Of a stretch of DNA of 64,000 nucleotides, positions 29,290-42,700 are shown one piece after another. Each line of letters starts with the position of its first letter. Position 1 is the first letter of the stretch. Origin of the DNA: Ypsolopha sequella (lineage: Eukaryota; Arthropoda; Insecta; Lepidoptera; Ypsolophidae); the NCBI GenBank assembly GCA_934047225.1, contig OW203992.1:19953501-20017500 (forward strand), written 5' to 3'. The notes under the pieces were generated by a model. That model did not search any database. It saw nothing but the letters and a program-made list of their open reading frames with translations, and was not told the DNA's origin. The translations under genes were made by a program, and so were the position numbers.

Positions 29290-30035
29290 GACTGTAAAAA
29301 AACATTCGTTTTTATATTGGTCTGTAATAAAAAACATATTATTACTCGTATTATTATTATTTCGAGAATTTTTGATCTCATCTCTCCCTCTTGGCCAAAA
29401 GAATTTAAAGAAAGAGAGACGGTACACCCTCGGCAGAAGCACAGTCGACCGAGGTTCAGAGCCCCAGGGAAAGAAACTGGCGAACGATGCGAGCAGTATC
29501 GAGCAGAACCGCCTTCTGCATCCGCGCTGGAAGCAAACTGCCGCGGAATCCCAACCGTCTCATCCCAACCCGTTCGCGGATAAAACAACTGGGATTATTT
29601 CAGTGGATGCCACGCCCCACATGTCGGTAACCTTGTGAGCCTGGTCGAGATACTTCCTTCTCTTCTCGGTTTCGGCTTTCACGAGGTTTTCATCGTGTGG
29701 GATAGTGATATCCACCAAAGACACCCGAGACTGCGCCCGGTCCATCAACACGATGTCAGGTTTATTCGTGAGAATAGTCCTATCCGTGATGACAGACCGA
29801 TCCCAGTAGAGCTTGGCGCGGTCGTTTTCTAGTACTGGCGCCGGTGAGTACTTGTAATATGGCACCTTCTGATTTACGAGGCCGTACTTGTGGGCGAGTT
29901 CTTGATGAAGAATTTTGGCCACTTGGTTGTGTCTGTGCAGATACTCAGTGTTGGCATGAGCAGAACAACCGGAAATAACATGTCGAAGATATTCTCCAGG
30001 ATGGGCACATGCCCGGCAGATGTCCTGTTATTATT
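29290..30035 (-). pseudogene. R2/R4-like non-LTR polymerase C-terminal fragment
   Basis: The minus strand gives CRACAHPGEYLRHVISGCSA (a CCHC-like motif). This is followed by HRHNQVAKILHQELAHKYGL, YYKYSPAPVLENDRAKLYWD, KPDIVLMDRAQSRVSLVDIT and IPVVLSANGLG. This set is typical of the C-terminal, restriction-endonuclease-like region of R2-type or related non-LTR elements. Frame breaks occur near 29900 and 29560. Confidence 0.75.
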
Positions 30036-30209
30036 ATTATTATTGTATTTGTACCTCATTGAGACCAATCACTACTTACATGTCGGTTTATTATTTAGTA
30101 TATTATCCTTATCTCATGGCTCTTCTTTTTTTAAGTACCTTAAACCTGGGTTCGAGAACCAACTTCTTCTAACTAAACTCGGTCGAACAATCTCTGAATG
30201 ATAGTTATT

Positions 30210-30474
30210 CAACGTGTAACAAAAAGGTGTAACCATATTTGAAGAGCTTATTCAGTCAATTATATACAACAACTTTTACTATGGAGCCAACACCGAAATC
30301 TCAAAAAAAAATCTACCCTTCCATACATTTCAGCCGAGCGGCATTGCATTTTTCTATGAAACAGTAAATTTTTTTTTTTCGAGTTACAGGTGTTGTTCCA
30401 TAGAAAAAGTTGTTCTATATCATTGACTGAATAAGCTCTTCAAATATGGTTACACCTTTCTGTTACACGTTGTA
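30210..30474. mobile_element. Palindromic MITE, AACGTGTAACA termini (copy 1)
   Basis: The left end is CAACGTGTAAC.AAAAGGTGTAACC and the right end GGTTACACCTTTCTGTTACA followed by CGTTG. The arms continue through GAAGAGCTTATTCAGTCAAT and its complement. A second copy with an inverted centre lies at 51883-52149. It ends about 155 bp upstream of the probable Tango6 start site. Confidence 0.92.
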
Positions 30475-30479
30475 TAACT

Positions 30480-30700
30480 CCAAAACAAAAAACAGGTTCT
30501 GCGTTTTTGAAGCACCGCACCGCTACCAAGGCACTAGACTACCGCTACCACATTTTCAATTTTCTCATCTAGCAACACTGGAACAGTCTGTCTGTGTGCC
30601 TTACTCTGTGGTCATTATAACCTCAGCTCAGTGTGTTAACAAGAAAGTTTCGTTTGTTTTTATTCGGTTTTTATGAAATTTATTTCCCGAAGATACTACA
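30480..30700 (+). promoter_or_regulatory. Tango6 promoter and 5' UTR
   Basis: An initiator-like CTCAGTGTG occurs at about 30627-30635, roughly 70 bp before the start codon. No clear TATA box precedes it. The MITE just upstream limits the single-copy promoter to about 150 bp. Confidence 0.45.
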
Positions 30701-30758
30701 ATGAGCAAGGACTCGATCAACGAAGTTTTTAAAAGACTAGAAAATATCACTAATGGAG
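30701..30758 (+). CDS. Tango6: Tango6 exon 1
   Basis: It encodes MSKDSINEVFKRLENITNG and ends in phase 1 at AATGGAG|GTAGGC. The ATG follows ACTACA, an acceptable context. Joined to exon 2 it reads NGGGQSDFGFLLKS. Confidence 0.8.
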
Positions 30759-33700
30759 GTAGGCTTTCTTTTTGGAGGTGGTTTCTCCAATTGCGTTTCT
30801 GTTTTAACAGATTCCTAGAAAAATATTCCAAAATAATGGACTATTTTATCAAAATAATATTCTTATATCAAAATAAAGTTCTTAAAATGACGATTTTTTT
30901 TCGTAGCGCCTTAATTAAGATAAATTGTATTTCGGGATGCGGGATATGTAGATAATTTATAGCGTAAATAATATTGGGTAAGGGCATATTGTTTTTTGGA
31001 TAAGCTAGAAATATATGGGTTACGACCCGGTTAATAAATACATAATATAGTACATTGAACCAACCTTCTTAAATCTGTAGAACAACATTTGGTCAGTGTC
31101 GATAATTTCCTTTTTCGAAGCAGTCTCCCACAAAAGTGTTTTAATTTATTAATTTGTAAACATGCAAATACACACATGTGTGTACACTGTACGTGCTATT
31201 GAGGATTCGCAAATGTTTAAATTCAAGGGTCTGTTTCAAAATGAGGACTTTCACTCATGGTAATTAAATTTAATCCCACAGTGTTCAAAAATTGGCACAA
31301 GTCAAAACGAGAGTAAACAAATTGATACCTAACAGTTTAGTGTTTTGAAACCGTTCTAAAGAATATGAATATTGAATCGAACTGGCTAGTGTGATTTCTA
31401 ATGCTGCCTGGATAGTGTAAAAATATGCCAGACTGTTGATTTTGCACAAAATTCAAAACTTCTAAAAAAAATTTCATCGTTTTGTGTATAGAAGAAAGGA
31501 ATAATTATTATTGTAAAGTTGCATCGGGCTCGTACAATGCTTCTTTATCTTGCCCTTCATCATACCCACTGAATGATAATCCTGTTCGGTTTTTGGAACT
31601 GCTCTGATAGAATTATGGCTTGCAAACGCAAATGCTGTAATGCTATATTTTAAGTTTAAAGCACTTATTTCCTAGCAACTACAAAAAGCAATTTTGGTTT
31701 CCCTCGCTTGAATATGATTTATATAACGTTAATATGACTGACATTTTATAACGCAGACCCATTCTTAAACACTTCCCATGAGAATCTCTCGCAAGTGTTT
31801 AAAAACTAGATTTTCTTTCTCTTTCTTATTTATAACTCTGTCTCTGTCTTGTAAACGATTACAATTTTGCACAACAATCACAAATTTTGAAATAGACTTA
31901 GGCTAATGTTTAACAGCAATCTAACCACTATGTCATTAGACGAAAACAATTTAAGAGAAGATATTGGTTACCTTACAAAAAGAGTGGAGTTGCACTTTCT
32001 CGCTGCATGTCATATTAAATGTAAGGATTGCATCAACATTGTTGAAATATGCACTTAAAATAGCCCAGCTATACTTGAGTAATGCTACAGACGGCCACCA
32101 AAGCTTTGCTTAAGGGTTTTCGTTCCATGACAAAATCTGATAACATCACATATTGCCATGTTTTCTCATTCGAGAGCAAGAAACCATTTCACCATTGATA
32201 CATTTTTATACATTCAGTTTGAAATTTGATAAAAAAAACGAATTTTTAATGGTATTGATTATGAGAAAAATAAATAAAATTTGCACAAATAAGGAACTAA
32301 GGAATTACTCTCTTCAGTAAATAAAGTGACAATTTTATGTCAACAATCAGCTAGACATTGTTACCCCAGTGGCAGCTTGAAAAGCTCTGAAAACTCAAGA
32401 TGCACTATATTATACATGTATGTTCTTTGGGCACAATTAGGCATTAATTATATCTATCCAAATAGCTCTAGCTAGTTGTTGATTGTCTTTAGCTTCCATT
32501 TCCGATTGTTTGGACATTTTAAAACATTACCTTGACTCCTATTTTCTCTCTTCTAAGTATTCTAACTCAAGTGGCTCTTATAATTTATGATTCGGCTGTT
32601 TTCGAGATACTATAGCATATCTTTAGCAGATCAATTTTTTCATTTATTTTGCACTATAAATAGTTTTGATGATAATACTATCTTCTGGGAACTAATAAAA
32701 CTATGGTACAATAGTAGGTATGAATGCTTCAGTGTGAGTTACCGGTCATGATAAAGTTTTTCTGTTTGATGGTAACTATTCTTCAGGCTGTTTCTAAATA
32801 ATATTTAGGGGGGGCCAAACTCTTCTTACAAAAAACACAAAATGGCCACCATAAAAAGACATTTTTTAATTAAAAAATTCGTTGATTTTATCATAACTCA
32901 AAAACACTAAGTGCTACATAAAAACATATAAAGAAAAATTACCGGTTCGATTACCGGGTGAGACAAGTGAATTTCAGAATATCTTTGAATGCAGTTTTGT
33001 TTCTTTTAAAAAATAAAGGAACCTTTCAGTAAAATGAGCTAACTAAAGGATTTAAGGTAGTTCCTCTCCAGGGCCCTTAAATTTTTTCCACCATGAATAC
33101 AAAGTTTTACTTATTATTATTATTTAAGATATTTAAGATATTTATCATTATAAGTTATTTAAGATATTTTTTTTATAAAATATTTTATACATATTTTTTT
33201 ATCCTATGCATATTTCCTCTAGAGCTTTCAGTTCTTGAGTTATACCAAGAAAATCAGGCTGAAATAACTTATTTTTCTCTTAATTGGCAGCCATTTTGTT
33301 TTTTTAATAGAATTACTTTGGCCCCCCCTCAAAATAGTTTAAGATCATCCTAAAGAGCAGATATAAACACATATGCAAACTTTATCACGGTTCGTAACTC
33401 CCGTGATTTTTTTATATGGAAATTCATACCTACTATAAGGGTTAGATTTTTAATCAAATTCCTGGAATTACGGAATTACTTAAAACGTTACGATAATGTG
33501 ATAGATAATGTAATAGATATGTAACTGGCAATCTAAATAAATAAATAATGAAATAAAAAAAATTGGAATTTAATACAATTCCTAGAAAATTTATAAAATG
33601 CCAAGCTTATTTAGGCCGAACAGAACAAAAAGCCAAACAGAAGGCCGATCAAAAATAAAATAAAATAAACAAATAGATAAATCAGCTTGGCCTTTTATAA

Positions 33701-36700
33701 ATTTCCTAGGAATTGTATACAATTTCTAAATAATATAAATTTACAATAACATCTATTAAGTATTAGGTACATTATCGTAACGTTTTAAGCAATGCCGTAA
33801 TTTCCACTATCAAAATAAATAATATTTTAAGAATCCGACTCCACAAACTTTTTCAAGGATTTTTCCAACTTTAGGTTTATATCGCTCCGATTATCCTATC
33901 CCTGTTTGTCAAGCACCAACAACAGCAACTATAAATTATTATTATTTTTAGGTGGCCAAAGTGATTTCGGATTTCTCCTAAAAAGTTTTGCTCTAAACCA
34001 AGATGATTTGTCGATATCTGATGCAAGTTTAAGAAAATTATTTCTGCAAAAAGTAATAAAAGAGATTGAAAACTTAGCTGATGCAATCAAAAAGGACAAT
34101 ACAATATTAGTCAGTGTCAAAAATCAAAAGCTCCTGCGAACTGGTTTTCAACTCATAACAACTTTGGGAGTATCTCCATGTTTGATACCAGGTGTTGGAA
34201 TTCCCTTGTCAAAGAGATCCACGGCAGCTGCTCTTCTTCCATCTGCATCTCTAAATGATGAAGAAAAATACGAGTTATTGGTTGAATGTACTTCATTCCT
34301 CACAAGATGTTATTTGGTACCTGTTCTGAAAAATATTATAATAACTTACCATCTATCTGATTATCTAGCTGCACTGATCCAGTTATCTTTTGCGCCACTA
34401 AAAAAACCAGGCATATACAAAAACTATATAATGACCCAGGAACGTTATGAAACATTGAACACTGAAAAACAAAACTTTATTCAAGTTTACAACAATTTAG
34501 TTGCAAATTGTTTTCAACCAATACTAATGAAAGAGTTGCTGGTATTACAAGCTGTCACTAATCCATTTCCTCCAGCGTTTGTGAAGAGAGTTATTGCTAA
34601 AGAGATGAGCAACCGTTTGTTGGCTCCAGGAGGCCTGCTAAGTCTCATCCGTTGCTTCATAGAAAGCTACAACATAGATACAGGATATGAATGGAAGAAG
34701 ATTGACATGATCTGCAAAATAGTTTCTTCTAAACATGGTCTCTCTACAGAGAGTGACTACTTGGACAATATGTGCACACAGCTGCAACAAATATTGTTTC
34801 TGAACAATATGCATTATTTGACGACTGCAGTTGCTTGCGCTCTAAGTCTTAACGAAAAATACCCAAAGTCTGAATCAGTGAAGCAATTGAATGATGAAAT
34901 ATTCAAAAGTTTAGACCATGAATATTTATTGTCAAAATCATATCCACTAGGTACAGTTGTTCTAACCCCACAGGAAGTGGAACACAACCTCAATGTCTTG
35001 GATGCTTGTTTGAATACTATGAAGTTAAATTGGCCTTTTAAGTTAATATCTCCAAACTTATATCTACTTTTTCAACTTGGTATGAAATGCTCAGGGCACC
35101 AAGAACTGAAAACCAAAATTAAGGATGTGGTTACGAAATGTCTGGCAGCTTGTGATAAACGGGAACTTGTAGCTATAACTAAGACTCTGTTATTTGGGAA
35201 AAATACGGCAACAAAACTTGCGATTGAAGAATTTGATGCTGGACTGACCATAACGTATGTAGACAATGAAGTAGAATTTCCAAGAAACGAAGCCCTTGTG
35301 TATTATTTGGAACTTTTTAAAGCTTCCGACGAAAATATGTTTGTAGAAACAACATTCGAAATATCACTAAACATTTTGATAGACCTTACAGAAAAGCGAA
35401 GTAAAAGAGGACATAAAGATTTGCTTGCTCTAGAAGACGATCCAGAAATTCTAGATGACATAGATCAACAGTATGCTCTTACTCTGCAACTGCTCTCTGA
35501 AATATCAACTTCCCCTAAAGTCATGTCTTCCCTGAAAAAAAATCCTTTTCCTGTATTAGACTTCATAGAATATTTCCTCTTGAAAAACTATGGAAATTCA
35601 AGTGAAGAATGTGTGACCATAGCTTTGGTTCTTCTGAATACTCTGCTATCAAATTCTGAAAAGGCAACATACTTGGATAAAAGATATTTTGAGTTGATAC
35701 CAGTTCTAAGAAGAATGGCAGATGATACTTCTAGTTTCAACAGCATATTGTGTAAGGAAGCTGTAGATATAATATCTTCTGAACAGCCAATAAAACCTGA
35801 AACAACCTGTGAGAAAGCCATAGCTGACGTTTTCGATAATCTGTTACCTGTCAGAGCTCATGGAATTATCGAATTAACAAAACTTACTGATGCAAAAGAT
35901 CCAGAAACAATATCCAAGAAGCATTACATATTTTGTTTATTCCAGGTAAGTTGTTATGCTAAAATGGGGTATGTTGTAGCAAAATAAATCTCTAACATGT
36001 ATTGTATAAAATATTGTATTTTTTACCCTACACTTATATTATGTTTTAGGAGCAATTGAAGGATACAGACTCTTACATTTACCTCGCATCGATTAATGGT
36101 ATAGCTGCTCTAGGCACCCATTGCCCAGAAGATGTGCTGCATGTCCTCTGTAAGGAGTTCCTACGAGTGTCCTCTGAACAACAGCACATTGATACCCAGG
36201 AGAGACAGGAGAAAATGGCAGAGTTGAGGATGAAGGTTGGAGATGTCATCGTTAAGGTCACGAAAAGATTAGGTAAGATTATTTGTCGTATTTAACGCAC
36301 ACGACGCAACTGCAGCTATGTACTCTGCAACTGCAACGGCTTGCTGCGATGGATGTATGATGAAATTGATGAACGACCATTTTTTACCTGTCAAAATGAC
36401 AGATAACATACAGAGCCACCAACTTATCTATTCTGGTATTCCAAACAAAAATGGCTTCTATATTCTCTGTAATTGACAATCTTCACCACCGGAACAGATA
36501 AGTTTGTGGCTTGTATACGAATACGATGCAGAGAGCATCGAAATTTATTTGCGATGCTTGATGCTTGTCAAAGTCATGCGAAATGGTCGTTTATATATCT
36601 CTCTTTGCAACCCGTTGTACACTGCGGATTTATAATACTTCATGACATATATGTAGGTGTCGATTCGGCGTAAGACGACTGATTTGACAGGACTAACTTT

Positions 36701-39700
36701 ATTTTAAGCATCCTGTCTTTTTCTTTTTTTATCGACAAGACAAAGACAGAACGCTTAAATTAAGTTTAGTCATGTCAAATGAGTTAAGATGTGCTACACC
36801 GAATCGACATGATTATGTCAAATTTATGCATTACGTTTTCCAAAAATAATCTTTATTCTAACTTTATGAAAGTTTTGGACTCATAAATACACCGAATCGA
36901 CATGATTATGTCAAATTTATGCATTACGTTTTCCAAAAATAATCTTTATTCTAACTTTATGAAAGTTTTGGACTCATAAATTACAATAATCGAGTAGTAA
37001 TGGGCAACATTTCTTCAACGGTTTCTGAACTTTCAACTCTCTCATGGAACGATCCAGAGTCTAAGCTGAGTCATTTAAAATTTTAATTTGTAAACAATAT
37101 TCTAATCAAAAGTTTTAACCTTTGATTAGAGTGTAAATAATCAAAGGTTTTAACAAAGGACTTGACGTTTTTTGTCCTATCTTGCGTGCGTAGCACAGTG
37201 TTTAATCGCGCGCGACGCCACGTACGGATTAATCGCAAAAACATCGTGTCGCGCTCCTCGCACATGTGATTCAACTAAGTGGCATCTTGCGCGATTAAAC
37301 ACTGTGCTACGAGTGTTGGAGTAGTAATTTTGAAATCGTTTTTTCACTCGTCGTGACTCGTGAGCTTTGTGTTTCACAAGCATCTCTTTTTATTAAATTT
37401 CTATGAGCCTTGTGTTTCACAAGCATCTCTTTTTATTAAATTTATATTTTACTTGATGCATTAATTCGTCCCAAATCTTGCATTAATATAACAAAGGAGC
37501 TGCTTTTGAAAAGTAAAACACAAAACGATAACACCCAATAATAAATAAAAACCGGCCGAATGCGTGTCGGTCGTAGGGTTCCGTAGTTGCCCGCCACAAC
37601 ATAATATATAATAATAATATATAATGTGGACTAAGAAGGGGGCTTTTTGTTCGACACTATGAATATATTAATTGTACGAAATTTTCCTTTTTATTTCTCT
37701 TAAGTTGGTCCAATATTACGTAAAGCCTACTTACAGGTCTCGGCAGTAAATAATGCACATCGTATTGTAGCGTCATCTCTGTCGCACGAAGCACAAACAG
37801 TCCGGTGACAGAGACGGCGCTCTACGAAGCCGAAGATAGCCGATGTGCATTATTTACTGCCGGGTACTGTAGCTGTGATAAGGTTCCTTTTAACTTCATT
37901 CTATATACTACTGCCGTGAATTTTTTCACATATCAAAAACAACCGTTTAGCTGGCACCGGGGAACACTTTACTCTAACAAAAATTTGCACTTTAAAGCTT
38001 AATATTTCGCAAACGGGTCCCTGAATCTAAAAATAGTTTTAACACACCCTCAATATCCTTAAACGACCTTTCCAACGACATCCCACACCGTGGGATAGAC
38101 GAGAAAAAAAACTCATCCCCACTTTACGCGTAGGGGAGGTATCCCAAAAAAAAATTTTTTTCAGCATTTAGTTTACCCATGCCAAATTACAACTTTCTAG
38201 TACTAAGAGTCTCTGTCAGATGGACGGACGGACATGGGTTCCTTGTTAAGGCGCTCTTATCCCAGAAGAGTGACTCTCTGTCTTTTTCTTTACATTTAAG
38301 GAGTAAAGAAAATAAGCACATTTTTTTACTTTTTCGTTGTTTTTATTGGTTTTTAAATTGTTTAAAAATAAGGGATATGTTTATTAAAACCTACTTACAT
38401 GGTCGACCTAGAAAATTTAAAGAGCAATATTACCAAATATGCTTCGTTAATAAAAGAGTGGAATTATGGAAATGGCATGATTTGAAAGGTCTTACTACAT
38501 GCTGTGTTCGTGAATTATTTCTATCGAGCAAAGTTTATCTGATCGTGTAACACATGCATGGAAGACCTACATAAAGGTTTGAACTATATTGCGTATTTTT
38601 TTTTTTGAAGTTTTAGACGATATTTGAAAGTTCTATTTGACTTTGAAATTACTGATTTTGGGATAAGAGCGCCTTAACTACTGAACCCTAAAAACCTAAG
38701 TCACTAAAAACTTCAATCGAACCTTTTCTTGCGTTCTCCTAAATATGTCCCTGAGTGTAGATTTATTTCCTTGCACAAGTCTTGATGACATATTTATGTA
38801 CTTTGCGCAGGCGAGATGGCAATAATACACAAGACGATACTACTGAACACAATGCTGTGTGCATGCAGAGACGAGGACCCACTAATCAGGACATCTGCAC
38901 TCTCCAATCTCGCGGAGATCGCTCTAGTCCTGCACTACAGAATTGGATCTATCATTTATGAGGTTTGTATCAGGATTGCAGCTTGCAGGATGCTTTAAGT
39001 AAATAAACCACCATAACTTGAACCGTGTCCAGCTGGACCAGAGGTACTCATACTTTTTTTAATCGAGCCATACATCTAAATTCTTAAGTATTCTGAACTG
39101 TAACTGGGCCACTGGCCCCACTAACTAGGGAACTTCTTGCTGTAGTATCGTATATATTCGATAGCAAGCTGCTTTGTATGAAAAACTGTTTTAGCTGTTT
39201 TTAAACATTTACAGAAATCGATTGACTGACAAATACAATACAATACAAATAACTTTATTTACCATAAGAAAGAACACTAAATTACATGCACAAAATTTCA
39301 AAGCATAAATTAAACACCTCGATGATATCATTAGTATAGCATATAGCAAACAAAACCCTGATTAACAAAACAATTAAGGATACTGCTCAATTCAATGTCT
39401 CTCGCTTAGATTAAATTATGTTAAAGTGTGTTAATTCGAAAACTATTTCGAGATTTGGTTCTAGAACTTGTGTTAAAAAAAACCCCATGATGATGAATAT
39501 TTTTAAGAAATAGCTGCAACTTCCATTTGACTTCGTGTGACGTCACTTGAGAAAGGCTGTTTAGAAATGTGTCATTTGCTATCAAAATAAATTTATAACA
39601 TTTGCTTCTGACTGACTTGACAGATGAGAAGACAGCCAGAGACGGACCACTTTTTTTATGCAAGGCAAAGGTTCACAATCACTATAATGCCTAAAATGCT

Positions 39701-42700
39701 TCAATGACGTCATAACTGAAAATTCTTTAAAAAATCATAAGTTAATGATCAAATTATACACCATAATAATGAAAACTATGATGTAAAATGGCGTATATTG
39801 TCCGAAAAAAAAGTATCTTTTAATTTATGTACTTACAATAAAAGGAATGAAAATTATTTCAGTTTTTTTAATTTGAAAAAGAGCCTGTGGTATTTATCGC
39901 CAACCCGGCGGCGTCGTCGCCGGCGCAGGCCACATCATAAGTGCTCACGAGCCACAGTTTTAGTACCACTGCTCGACCACATCTTTAAAAATTGGTACCA
40001 GATACCGAAGCGTAATAATTGAAATCACAACTTACTTCTAAGGCACTACAGCTACAGTAGTGAAAACCCTGTTTAAATCCGAAGCACATTTTACGTGGTC
40101 GTGAATATGTAGCCGTACAAACAAAATACCAATATTTTTAAAGTTCCTTAGTTACCCAAAGGAAAAATTCGGAATTTTTTCTTATTTTTCAATCTATTTG
40201 TTTTGGAGATAAGGGGGACATGATAACGTTAAAAATTATACTTTTTCGAAGCTTTTTGTATAATGATCTCCCTTCCCTTGGTTTTCAATTTCTTTAATTT
40301 TTTTTATTTGCCGTGATAGAGACCATGGTAAAACGTATTCTGTGAAAATTTCAACTTGACACCTATAACGCCTGAAGCGGTAGACCCCTGTGACAGACGG
40401 ACAGCAGAGACTTATTAAGGCGCTACGTAAAAGTTTTAGCGTCTCTATACTCCATATGCGAAAAAACCCTCAGTACGAGTGGGACGGATTCGTGAAAAAG
40501 TAGCAAAAAGTCGGTTTTTATTAATATAAAATGTAGTAAGCTATTTTATCAAAAAGATTTTCAAGGAGACCTTTCCTTGAAAATCTTTTTGATAAAATAG
40601 CTCACTACATTTTATATTAATAAAAAACGATTTTCAAGGAAAGGTCTCCTTGAAAATCTTTTTGATAATATATAAATACAATAATATATAAATACAAAAA
40701 TACAAATACATAATATCCACATTTTGAATGCAATTTCACAATGAAATTAGTTAGGATTTCAGAATTACAGGAAAAAATAAAAAAAATTAGAGGTCTTTTC
40801 GGAATTAAATTCTATCGAGAAAATTTCATCCAATCGCGTTTTCCGTCAGTGAGAATCTGAATCAAATACTCAATAAACATTTACCAAAAAATGAAATACT
40901 TAGATGACGTTATAGTGGAGTAAATGGATTCGAAAAAACCCCATTTTTTTTTGGTATCGCCTTAATGGCACCCTTCGGGAACGAAAGGAACCGTTATGGT
41001 ATGTGGTCTAATTTTCTGCGCATGTCATATACAGCACAGAACATTTAAATCAAATAGAAAGGCTAAGTGGGCGTGTCACGCGCGCCACAACTACTGTTGA
41101 ACATCAATACTTAAACCGAAACACGCGATCACTGCCCATAGTCGCACGCGAACCGTGACTCTGTGAACAGCTCTGCCTAATCTAAAGAGAAATGCCGTCT
41201 TGTGCAATAATTACTTGCAGAATCACGAATAAGAAAGCAAACCGGAAAAATTGAGATATTTCCTTTCACCTGTAATTATAAAAACTTTGTATAATATGAG
41301 AATTTTAGATAAATAACTAATTTACTCATGGTGACAACAAAAATATACATTACCGGCAATGTACGCTCACAATTTTGGCTAAGATGTAGTAAACAAGCAA
41401 TGTATGCTCTCCCTACTTGTCAAACTTGCTCGCTAGTGTTGTGCCGTATCGTGGTGTCACACAATCGATAGACGTTTTTTATTCCTTGAGCGATATTCTT
41501 AAATTAAGATTTAAGATAAAACTTTTATAACATTCGAGAAACCGTTGTCAGTTACCCCAAAATCGACCGGATAACTCTACAAGCAAGGAATTTTTTTTTA
41601 TATCAAATGTATGAGAAAATATTTAAAAGTGAATAAGTGTGCGTTTATTTCCTCTACGGTGTAATTCTTGGCTATGCATAAATACATATTTTTCAAAATA
41701 AATGAGATATTTGTACAGTCGAGAACAAAAGTATTCGTGTGAAATGTATGAAAAAAAAAAAGTGTTAAAGCGTGTTTTAATTACTCTACAATGTAATTCT
41801 AAGCTACGTATATGTATGTCTGAAAACATTTATCAAAATATATAGGGTAAAATGTACAAACGAGGTCAAAAGCTTTGGGATAAAATATTTAAAAATGTAT
41901 GAGTGTGTGATTATTTAATCTATAGGGTAATTCTAAGCTATGCACATGTCCAATTGATTATTTATCAAGATATAGGGAATCTGTATAGTCGAGGAATAAA
42001 GATTTTGCTAAAATATTTAAAAGTATATAAATGTGTGTTTAATTATCCAACAGGGTAATTCTAAGCTATGTATGCATATCTTGAATATATATTTACAGTA
42101 GTTACAGTATCAGAGTTGGTATAATATACTAAAGGTTTTTACAAAATATATAGAAAAAAAGAGCTTGGAATTACACTGAAGAGTAAATAAACCCACACTT
42201 CCAAGGAAGACAGTCAAGACTGTGCAGATGCCTGTATTTGTATGAATAAGTATTTAATCATATGCATAGCTTAGAATTACCATATAGAGTAAATAAACAG
42301 ACACTTATACACTTTTTACACATACATATGCATAGCTTAGAATTACGTTGTAGAGTAAATAAAATACACTTTTACACTTTCAAATGTTTTTTCATACATT
42401 TCACCCGAAAACTTTTGTTCTCGACTGTACAAATATATGATAGATATTGAAAAATAAGTATTTATACTTATGCATAGCTTAGAATTACACCGTAGAGTAA
42501 ATAAACACACACTTGTACGGTTTTAAATATTTTCTCATACATTTTATATGAAAACTTTTCTCCTTGATTGTACAGTTACCCGATCGATTTTGGAGTAACT
42601 GTTAACGGTTTCTCGAATGTTATTATAACACCTATTTATGTCACCTAACACAAGTGTATTGGTGGTATGGACCAAAACGCCCATTCTCCTTTGAAATGGG

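Larger units (their letters stand above)
30759..33951 (+). other. Tango6 intron 1
   Basis: At 3.2 kb it is the home of four MITE-type elements listed separately (31229-31897, 32711-33436 with an inner element, 33464-33805). The remaining sequence is AT-rich and holds no recognised gene. Confidence 0.7.
36273..38810 (+). other. Tango6 intron 3
   Basis: The 2.5 kb contains several foldback repeats and a 93-bp tandem duplication, listed separately. A direct repeat of about 43 bp (TTTGTGTTTCACAAGCATCT core) also occurs at 37361-37446. No gene is recognised. Confidence 0.6.

Noticed and set aside
33877..34120. Minus-strand ORFs across the start of Tango6 exon 2
   Set aside because: Shadows of the Tango6 coding frame.
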